Shown here one piece after another: positions 58,280 to 64,000 of a stretch of DNA of 64,000 bases. The stretch is from Actinacidiphila glaucinigra (GTDB lineage Bacteria > Actinomycetota > Actinomycetes > Streptomycetales > Streptomycetaceae): assembly GCF_900188405.1 (NCBI RefSeq), contig NZ_FZOF01000028.1, positions 1 to 64,000 of the forward strand. The letters are read 5' to 3'. The first letter of the stretch is position 1. Each line of letters begins with the position of its first letter. Both the position numbers and the translations under genes were made by a program. Under the pieces are notes generated by a model that was not told the origin of the DNA, ran no database searches, and saw only the letters and a program-made list of their open reading frames with translations.

Positions 58280-59166
58280 ACTCCGCACCGGGCGACCCGG
58301 GATCCGCGGTACGCCGCTTCGCGGAACACGCGGTCGGCCGGATCACGCGCTGGACGGACACGTCCTGGCCCCGCGAGGCCAGCCGGGTGTGGCGGGTCGA
58401 CGGTGCGGACGGCCGCACCGGGTATGTCAAGGTCCACCTGAACGACCGGTTCCACGCCCGGGAGGTGACCGCCTACCGGACGTGGGTACCGGCCCTGGGC
58501 GGCGCCGCACCGCGACTGATCGCGGCCGACGCACGGCTGCGGGCGGTCGTCGTCACCGCCGTCCCCGGCCGCCCCCTCAGTGATGGTGTGCGGCGCGCCC
58601 CGAACGAGGAACGAACCCTCTTCGTACGCATCGGCGCGCTCGCCGCCGCCATCCACGGCAGCGCGCCGCCCCGGCCCCGGTCCGCGGACGAGGGGCCGGC
58701 CGCGTGGAAGCTCGACCGGCACCTGGACGGCGCTCGTGCCCACCTGGCTCCGGGGGACGAGGAGTTCGTCCGGACGCTGACGGCCCGGTCGGCCTCCCTT
58801 CCCCCGCTCGACCTGGTCCCCACGCACGGCGACTTCCAATTGCGCAACCTGCTCTGGTCCGGACGGCTCGCCGTGATCGACTTCGAGCGCAGCGAGCCAC
58901 AACCCGCTCTCCGGGACCTCGTACGGCTCTCCGACGCCTGGACCGGCCGGCCGGACCTCCACGAGGCCTTCCTGACCGGCTACGGGCGCCCGCTCACCCC
59001 GAGCGAGGAGGAACGCCTGGCCGTCGACTCCGCCCTCGACGCGGTCTCGGGCATCCGCTACGGCGCGGCGGAGGGCGATCCCGAAGTTCTCGCACGCGGA
59101 CTGCGCACCCTGGCCCGGCTCCGCTCCTCGTCCTCACCCGGCCGGCGCGAGCGCGAGGGGCGGTGA
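58276..59166 (+). CDS. APH-like phosphotransferase
   Basis: 296 residues, ATG 58276 overlapping the NUDIX stop. Aminoglycoside phosphotransferase/choline kinase fold: catalytic loop PTHGDFQLRNLLW and metal motif VIDFERSEPQPALRDLVRL. The ATP Lys is probably in GYVKVHLND. Relatives phosphorylate small molecules, not only antibiotics. Coupling with a NUDIX protein argues for a nucleotide or sugar-phosphate metabolite rather than drug resistance. The 3' end overlaps the convergent gene by 33 bp. Confidence 0.87.
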   Translation: MNSAPGDPGSAVRRFAEHAVGRITRWTDTSWPREASRVWRVDGADGRTGYVKVHLNDRFHAREVTAYRTWVPALGGAAPRLIAADARLRAVVVTAVPGRPLSDGVRRAPNEERTLFVRIGALAAAIHGSAPPRPRSADEGPAAWKLDRHLDGARAHLAPGDEEFVRTLTARSASLPPLDLVPTHGDFQLRNLLWSGRLAVIDFERSEPQPALRDLVRLSDAWTGRPDLHEAFLTGYGRPLTPSEEERLAVDSALDAVSGIRYGAAEGDPEVLARGLRTLARLRSSSSPGRREREGR

Positions 59167-59715
59167 GGGCAGCCCGAAGTGGTCGGCGATGATGCGCACC
59201 GTGTGGGTGCCGTCGGCGTTGAACGCGGGGTCGGCGTCGTACCGCGGGGTGTCGCGGCCGACAATGCCCGCGTCCAGGAGTTCGCGGACGAGCAGGTCGG
59301 GCGTGCCGCCCGCGCGCCGGGACTCGCGTCGCATGCCGAAGTTGAAGTAGGTCTGCACGAACCCCCCGCGGCTGTAGGCGAACTGGAAGGGGTGCTCGTC
59401 GCAGTGCGGAACCATGTAGTTCTGGCCGTGGGGGCAGGCGCACGCGGGCGTGGAAGCCAGGAAGACGGATTCCACGGGCACTCGGCCGGGGTCGCTCGCG
59501 CGGTGCGTGTGGCGGAATCCGGTGAGCCCGCTTGCCAGTTCCCAGGCTGTCGACCGGTGCGGGGCACGGTAGGCCTCGTGGGTCAGCCAGACCCAGCCGG
59601 ACGACTCGCCGCTCGCCTGGGCGGGGCGCCCCGCCTCGGAGTAGACGGACACGACCGTGGGCAGGGTCATGCCCTTCACGAAGGTGACGAAGGTGTTCGT
59701 GGCCAGCCAGCTCAC
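59134..59715 (-). CDS. DUF6461-like protein A
   Basis: 193 residues, ATG 59715, overlapping the stop of the gene upstream by four bases. Opening WLATNTFVTFVKGMTLPTVV, then SGWVWLTHEAYRA and FVQTYFNFGMRRE. It shares a layout with the upstream protein (short N-terminal strand-helix ending in a Leu-rich turn, a central Trp-rich strand, a late ADHFGLPSPPL versus AGFFLLPTPPL). Four Cys lie in ACACPHG and HCDEH. Family assignment to DUF6461 is from memory of motifs; function unknown. Confidence 0.7.
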   Translation of the reverse strand: MSWLATNTFVTFVKGMTLPTVVSVYSEAGRPAQASGESSGWVWLTHEAYRAPHRSTAWELASGLTGFRHTHRASDPGRVPVESVFLASTPACACPHGQNYMVPHCDEHPFQFAYSRGGFVQTYFNFGMRRESRRAGGTPDLLVRELLDAGIVGRDTPRYDADPAFNADGTHTVRIIADHFGLPSPPLALAPAG

Positions 59716-60257
59716 CGGGCCGCCACCTCCGCGGACAGCGGCGGGGTGGGAAGGAGGAAGAAGCCGGCGATCACCTTCACAAGACGTGCGTGGTCCTCGT
59801 AGTGGTGGTCGAAGCAGTCGTGGTCCACGTCCGCTTCACGCGGGCACTCCGAGCCGGGACCGATAAGGTTGGCGGCCAGGAGTTCGGGCGAGAGGTGGTC
59901 GGGGTTCTCCCCGACCCGCTGCTGCTGGTCGCCGAAGGCGAAGTGGAGGATGGAACGGCCGTCGCGGAAGTAGCCGAAGGACGGCGGATGGGCCTTGGCG
60001 CTGCACGGCTCGGTCTCGAACACGACGATCTCCGCGCCCTCGCCGCTCAGACCTCGGTAGTCCACGTCCTCGTAGTCCTCGGCCTCGTAGTTGTGCATGT
60101 CGTGCACCGCCCATGCCCATCCGCCCGCCTCGCCGTGCGCGAGCGGCTCCCGCCGTGCCTCGCGCAGGCTCCGCGTCAGCGCGTCGAGCGCCATCCCGCG
60201 GGCGAAGACCAGGTTCACCTCGTGGCCGGGGAACGAGCCGTGCATCCAAGTGGTCAT
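59712..60257 (-). CDS. DUF6461-like protein B
   Basis: 181 residues, ATG 60257. WMHGSFPGHEVNLVFARGMA, GGWAWAVHDMHNYEAEDYED, SILHFAFGDQQQRVGENPDH, and a His/Asp-rich stretch DVDHDCFDHHYEDHA near the end. Related in layout to the downstream protein and translationally coupled to it (ATGA). Strongly acidic. Many DUF6461 genes occur in pairs or arrays in Streptomyces; an immunity-like or sensor role is speculative. Confidence 0.7.
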   Translation of the reverse strand: MTTWMHGSFPGHEVNLVFARGMALDALTRSLREARREPLAHGEAGGWAWAVHDMHNYEAEDYEDVDYRGLSGEGAEIVVFETEPCSAKAHPPSFGYFRDGRSILHFAFGDQQQRVGENPDHLSPELLAANLIGPGSECPREADVDHDCFDHHYEDHARLVKVIAGFFLLPTPPLSAEVAAR

Positions 60258-60303
60258 GCCGCGACTCTAGGAGCGGGCACCGACAACCGCCCCGCCAGGG
60301 CCG

Positions 60304-61683
60304 TCAGCCGGCCTGCGGTGTCCCTTCCCGCTCGTCGAAGGTGAGCTCGGGCGGCGGCCTGCGGAAGCCGCGGGTCAGGTAGGCGAGGTAGGCGACGCCG
60401 AGGGCGAGCCAGATGACGCCGAGGGTGAGGGCCTTCCCGTCGAGGTGCAGCAGGAGCCACAGGTCGATCAGGGCGCCGACGGCCGGGACGACGGCGTAGC
60501 CGAACACGCCGACCTGCTCGCCCGCACGGCGCTTGCGCAGGAAGGTCGCGATCACGCTGAGGTTGACGAAGGTGAAGGCGGTGAAGGCGCCGAAGTTGAT
60601 GAAGGAGGTCGAGGTGGCGACGTCGAGGCGGAGCGCGACGAGGCCGACCACGCCGGTCAGCAGGATGTTGAAGGCAGGCGTCAGGTGGCGGGGGTGGATG
60701 TAGCCGAACAGCTTGCGGGGCAGCACGTTGTCGCGGCCCATGGCGTACAGCAGGCGGGAGGTGCTGGCCTGGGCGGCGACACCGGAGGCGAACTGCGCGA
60801 CGACCAGTCCGGCGAGGAAGACCGACGAGAAGAGGTCGCCGCCGATGGTCTTGGCGATCTCGAAGGCGGCGGAGCTGGGGTCGTCGAAGCTGCTGCCGGG
60901 GTGGGCCAGTTGAGTGGTGTAGGCGAGCGCAATGAAGATACCGCCGCCGATGAGGGCGGTGAGCATGATCGCGCGGGGCATGGTCCTGCGCGGCTCGACG
61001 GTCTCCTCGGTGAGCGTGGTGACCGCGTCGAAACCGAGGAAGGAGTACGCCGCGATGGCCGCGCCGCCGGAGATCCCGGCCAGCGTGGTGGCGTCGTTGT
61101 GGAACGGCCCGGTGCTGAACAGGCCCCCGGCGCCCTCGGCGTGGAAGACGTGCCGCAGCGAGAGCAGTGCGAAGATGACGATGACGAGGATCTGGAACGC
61201 CATCAGCAGGGAGTTGGCCCGGTCCGCGGCCTGGATGCCGAGCAGGTTGAGCGCCGTGGTGATGACGATGAAGGCGAGGATCCACACCCACATCGGCACC
61301 CCTGGCCACTCGGCCTGCAGATAAGCGCCGCCGATGAGCCAGATGACCATGGGCAGGAAGAAGTAGTCCAGGAGCGTGGCCCAGCCGACGAGAAAGCCGG
61401 CCCGCCCGTCGATGGAGCGCCGTACGTAGGTGTAGGCGGAGCCTGCGACGGGGTGCTCGGCGGCCATCTTGCCGTAGCTGTAGGCGGTGAAGAGCATGGC
61501 GACCAGCGCCAGGGCGTACGCGGTGGGGACCGCGCCACCGGTCTTCTCGGCGACGACGCCGAAGGTGCCGAGCACGATCAGCGGGGTCATGTAGGCCAGG
61601 CCGAAGGAGACGACGGCTCTGAGTCCGAGGGTGCGGGACAGCGCGGGGGCCGTGGTGGCGGAGCGCGCGGCGTTGTCGGTCAT
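60304..61683 (-). CDS. APC-superfamily amino acid permease
   Basis: 459 residues, ATG 61683. Twelve membrane helices are expected; among those seen are VVSFGLAYMTPLIVLGTFGV, MWVWILAFIVITTALNLLGI, and LMAFQILVIVIFALLSL. The helix-1 unwound motif (SFGLAYMTP) and the family motif FLGFDAVTTLTEETVEPRR are clear. It resembles amino acid or polyamine (putrescine importer-like) permeases. It is 20 bp downstream of the nitrilase-family gene, so the two form an operon: probably import and hydrolysis of a nitrogen compound. Confidence 0.9.
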   Translation of the reverse strand: MTDNAARSATTAPALSRTLGLRAVVSFGLAYMTPLIVLGTFGVVAEKTGGAVPTAYALALVAMLFTAYSYGKMAAEHPVAGSAYTYVRRSIDGRAGFLVGWATLLDYFFLPMVIWLIGGAYLQAEWPGVPMWVWILAFIVITTALNLLGIQAADRANSLLMAFQILVIVIFALLSLRHVFHAEGAGGLFSTGPFHNDATTLAGISGGAAIAAYSFLGFDAVTTLTEETVEPRRTMPRAIMLTALIGGGIFIALAYTTQLAHPGSSFDDPSSAAFEIAKTIGGDLFSSVFLAGLVVAQFASGVAAQASTSRLLYAMGRDNVLPRKLFGYIHPRHLTPAFNILLTGVVGLVALRLDVATSTSFINFGAFTAFTFVNLSVIATFLRKRRAGEQVGVFGYAVVPAVGALIDLWLLLHLDGKALTLGVIWLALGVAYLAYLTRGFRRPPPELTFDEREGTPQAG

Positions 61684-61703
61684 CGTGGGGCTCCGGGGAT
61701 GGG

Positions 61704-62579
61704 TCAGCCGCGGCGGGCGGGGCGCCAGCTGCGAGGGTCTATGCGCCCGTCGTACAGGGGGAGTTCGAGGGGGCGGTCGGTGTCGGTGAACTGGGACCAC
61801 ATGCGGTTGAGGCCGGCCGTGCCGTAGGTGCGGACCCGGGTCACGTCGTCCAGGTCCAGGACGTCGGTGAGGACGGTGGCGGAGCCGTCGGGCGCCTCGG
61901 TGCGGACGCGTCCCTCGGGGTCGACGACGAGGCTGCGTCCGGTGCCGAGGGGTCCGGCGGTGTTGACGCTGACCACGTAGACCTGGTTGGTGATGGCGTT
62001 GGCGCGGGCCAGGACGAGTTCCTGGGCACGGTCGCCCGTCGTGGTCATGACCGGGTTGACGATGACCTCGGCGCCCATCCAGGCCAGGTGCCGGGCCACC
62101 TCGGGGAACCATGCGTCGTAGCAGATGGAGAATCCGACGCGGCCGGCCCCGGGGATGTCGAAGACGACGAAACGGTCACCCGGGGTGTAGGGCTCGCGGG
62201 GCCGCCAGGGGAAGACCTTGCGGTAGTGCGCGACGAGCCGCCCCTCGGGCGAGAAGGCGAGCGCCGTGTTGAACAGCTCGCCCTCCGGCCCGCGTTCGCA
62301 GATGCTGCCGGGCAGCAGCCAGACGCCCAGGTCCCCGGCGATCTCTCCGAGCTCCCGTACGAGGCGTCCGTCCAGCGGCTGCGCGGACTCGCGCAGCCGC
62401 CGCTCGGCGTCCTGCGGGCTCCCGTCCACGCCGAACAGGTGCAGCTCGGGGAAGGCCATCAGCCGGGTCTGCGGGAAGCGGGCCAGCAGGGCCCCGGCCT
62501 CTTCCGCGAAGCCGGACAGGGGTGCTCCGGCGGGGCGGGGCCCGGCCTGGGCGAGGGCCACGGGAAGGGGTCGGGACAT
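61704..62579 (-). CDS. Carbon-nitrogen hydrolase (nitrilase superfamily)
   Basis: 291 residues, ATG 62579. The Glu-Lys-Cys triad is visible: FPELHLFG, HYRKVFPWRP, and VGFSICYDAWFPE. It is closer to amidases/N-carbamoyl-putrescine amidase-like enzymes than to true nitrilases by motif style. Together with the downstream permease and the divergent GntR regulator it suggests a small catabolic unit for an amide or carbamoylated amine. First gene of its operon. Confidence 0.92.
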   Translation of the reverse strand: MSRPLPVALAQAGPRPAGAPLSGFAEEAGALLARFPQTRLMAFPELHLFGVDGSPQDAERRLRESAQPLDGRLVRELGEIAGDLGVWLLPGSICERGPEGELFNTALAFSPEGRLVAHYRKVFPWRPREPYTPGDRFVVFDIPGAGRVGFSICYDAWFPEVARHLAWMGAEVIVNPVMTTTGDRAQELVLARANAITNQVYVVSVNTAGPLGTGRSLVVDPEGRVRTEAPDGSATVLTDVLDLDDVTRVRTYGTAGLNRMWSQFTDTDRPLELPLYDGRIDPRSWRPARRG

Positions 62580-62614
62580 GGTTCACCTGCTTCGTTCGAG
62601 TGCTGAGGAAATTA

Positions 62615-62645
62615 GAGCATTCTGATCAGATAAACAAGAGTGCTC
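62615..62645. promoter_or_regulatory. Candidate GntR operator between divergent genes
   Basis: A perfect 10-bp palindrome TCTGATCAGA (62621-62630) lies inside outer arms GAGCA (62615-62619) and TGCTC (62641-62645), in a locally A+T-rich region between the hydrolase and GntR genes. Confidence 0.5.
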
Positions 62646-62680
62646 AAGGTGAGATGTTTTCCGGTACTACAGTCGGTCCC

Positions 62681-63469
62681 ATGCCCGACACGGAGAACCG
62701 GACCGGCCAGGCCACGACGGCCGCCGGCCCGCCGCTGAGCACCCCGGCCCTGGGCGGCATCCGCCGTCTGTCCGCACTCGACACGGTGCGCGCCCGGATA
62801 GCCATGGCCATCGACCTCGGCCTGCTCGCCCCGGGCGAGCGGCTGCCCGCCGCGGCGGAGATCGCCGCGGCGCTGGACGTCGGCGAGATCACGGTGCGCC
62901 GGGCGCTGGTGGCCCTGTGCGACGACGGGTTGCTGGAGCGCCGCCGGGGCCGCAACGGCGGCACTCTGGTCGCGCAGCACCCGGCGAAGGGCTCGGTCAG
63001 CGCGGTCGGCAGCTACCGCTCCGACACCGACGCGGTGCGCCGGCTGATCGACCACCGGCTGGTCCTGGAGTGCGGCATCGCCCACCTCGCCGCCGGCCAC
63101 GCCGACGACGCCGCGCTGCGCGAGCTGGAGCGCCTGGTCGACGCCATGGACCGGGTGACCGGCTGGGCCGAGTTCCACCGCCATGACGAGGAGTTCCACC
63201 TCGCCGTCGCCTCCGCCACCGGGACCCCGTCGGTCGTCGTCCCGTACGCGGCGGTCGTCCGCGAGCTCTACCGGTACTACCTGCCGTACCCGCTCGACGC
63301 GCTGCGCGCCTCCAACGCCGAGCACCGGGCCCTGGTCGGCGCACTGCGCCAGGGGGATCGCGCGGCGGCGGCCGCGGTCGCCCAGGAGCACGTCCAGACG
63401 CTGCACCGGACGATGTTCATCGGCCTCCCCGAGGCCGTGCCCGGGACCGCCGCCACCGCCGGGCGCTGA
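62681..63469 (+). CDS. GntR family (FCD-type) transcriptional regulator
   Basis: 262 residues from ATG 62681; ATG 62654 in frame would add nine residues. N-terminal winged helix (LAPGERLPAAAEIAAALDVG, EITVRRALVALCDDGLLERR) and a C-terminal all-helical FCD domain with metal/ligand residues (VLECGIAHLAAGHADD, FHRHDEEFHLAVA, SNAEHRALVGALRQGD). Divergent from the hydrolase-permease operon and separated from it by a palindrome, so it is the likely repressor of both. Confidence 0.92.
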   Translation: MPDTENRTGQATTAAGPPLSTPALGGIRRLSALDTVRARIAMAIDLGLLAPGERLPAAAEIAAALDVGEITVRRALVALCDDGLLERRRGRNGGTLVAQHPAKGSVSAVGSYRSDTDAVRRLIDHRLVLECGIAHLAAGHADDAALRELERLVDAMDRVTGWAEFHRHDEEFHLAVASATGTPSVVVPYAAVVRELYRYYLPYPLDALRASNAEHRALVGALRQGDRAAAAAVAQEHVQTLHRTMFIGLPEAVPGTAATAGR

Positions 63470-63540
63470 TCCGCCCGCCCCACCAGTACAGTCGAGCCAC
63501 ACGTGCGGCGTGCGCCGCCACAGGGGTGGAGGAGACGTCC

Positions 63541-64000
63541 GTGGAGGGGCTGGCGCTCGTCACGCTCATGGCCGGTGCGGTGCTGGTCACCGCCGTCGCC
63601 CGGCGTCTGGGGGTGTCTCCCCCGCTGCTGCTGGTCGCCGTCGGCCTGTGCGCGTCCTTCGTGCCGGGGATCCCCGCCTACGCCATCGAGCCCGAACTGG
63701 TGATGGTGCTGGTCCTGCCCCCGCTGCTGTACTCCTCGGCGCGGGAGAGTTCCTATCTGCGCTTCCGGGACAATCTGCGCCCCATCGGTCTGCTGGCCGT
63801 GGGGCTGGTGCTGTTCACCACCGTCGTGATCGGCTACGCGGCGTTCTGGCTGGTTCCGGGGCTGCCCCTGGGCTCGGCGCTGGTGCTCGGCGCGGTGCTG
63901 TCGCCGCCCGACGCGGTGGCGGCGACCTCCATCGGGCGCCGGCTGGGGCTGCCGCGCCGGCTGCTGACCGTACTCGGCGGCGAGAGCCTGGTGAACGACG
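63541..64000 (+). CDS. CPA1 Na+/H+ antiporter, 3' end outside window
   Basis: A GTG at 63541 behind GGAGGAG opens a frame that stays open to the end of the window (153 codons seen). Translation: VEGLALVTLMAGAVLVTAVA, then VMVLVLPPLLYSSARESSYL, and the signature LGAVLSPPDAVAATSI, ending in LGGESLVND. These are landmarks of NhaP-type monovalent cation/proton antiporters (SPPDAVA ion site). At least four membrane segments are present in the visible part. Confidence 0.9.
   Translation, partial: MEGLALVTLMAGAVLVTAVARRLGVSPPLLLVAVGLCASFVPGIPAYAIEPELVMVLVLPPLLYSSARESSYLRFRDNLRPIGLLAVGLVLFTTVVIGYAAFWLVPGLPLGSALVLGAVLSPPDAVAATSIGRRLGLPRRLLTVLGGESLVND

Overview
This window is chromosomal DNA of a Streptomyces or close relative. 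The evidence is very high G+C with strong third-position bias, near absence of TTA leucine codons outside one regulator, a SARP regulator, many SpoIIE-type phosphatases with RsbW-like ATPases, a DUF574-type methyltransferase and a canonical 67-residue cold-shock protein. No rRNA, tRNA, CRISPR array or intact insertion sequence was seen. Genes at both window edges are cut: an M4 metallopeptidase on the left and a CPA1 Na+/H+ antiporter on the right.

Left flank (1-17.1 kb): secreted M4 protease, membrane protein, signal peptidase I, IclR regulator, a coupled pair of membrane SpoIIE-type phosphatases (the second degenerate and fused to a GHKL ATPase), a frameshifted DUF3043 relic ending in a strong hairpin, a TrmB/LuxR-like regulator, a DUF4419 protein, a pyruvate oxidase-type ThDP enzyme, a Tat-exported PHP phosphoesterase, a DMT transporter, a GNAT enzyme, an MBL hydrolase and a cold-shock protein.

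Centre (17.6-33.75 kb): a compact RiPP cluster and the highlight of the window. A SARP activator with five TTA codons precedes a tightly overlapping operon. In order it encodes an Ocin-ThiF-type leader-binding protein with a degenerate YcaO-like tail, a YcaO cyclodehydratase, a SagB-type azoline oxidase with two nitroreductase halves, a LanB-type glutamylating dehydratase, a small SpaB_C-type lyase, one continuous ORF joining an M50 metalloprotease to an ABC ATPase, an ABC-2 permease and a second full-length YcaO. Facing the operon across a bidirectional hairpin is a 57-residue precursor gene. Its last 22 residues are all Ser, Thr or Cys except the final Ala. The enzyme set fits a goadsporin- or thiopeptide-like peptide carrying azoles and dehydroamino acids. 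Only one SpaB_C-type protein is present, so a linear product looks more likely than a pyridine-centred macrocycle.

Right flank (33.9-64 kb): an M20 amidohydrolase, a Ppx/GppA phosphatase, and a signalling island (CHASE3 histidine kinase plus REC-SpoIIE phosphatase, a small HTH protein behind a palindrome-covered apparently leaderless promoter, a response regulator, an RsbW-like ATPase, a PPM phosphatase and another SpoIIE phosphatase). Then come a glycine-rich secreted protein, two tandem aldehyde dehydrogenases (the second divergent) behind a 15-bp perfect inverted repeat, an ECF41-type sigma factor, LexA, a ThuA protein, a stand-alone HemC, a GT39-like mannosyltransferase, a DUF574 methyltransferase, a double-NUDIX protein coupled to an APH-like kinase, two DUF6461-like proteins, an APC permease with a nitrilase-family hydrolase, a divergent GntR/FCD regulator and the partial antiporter.
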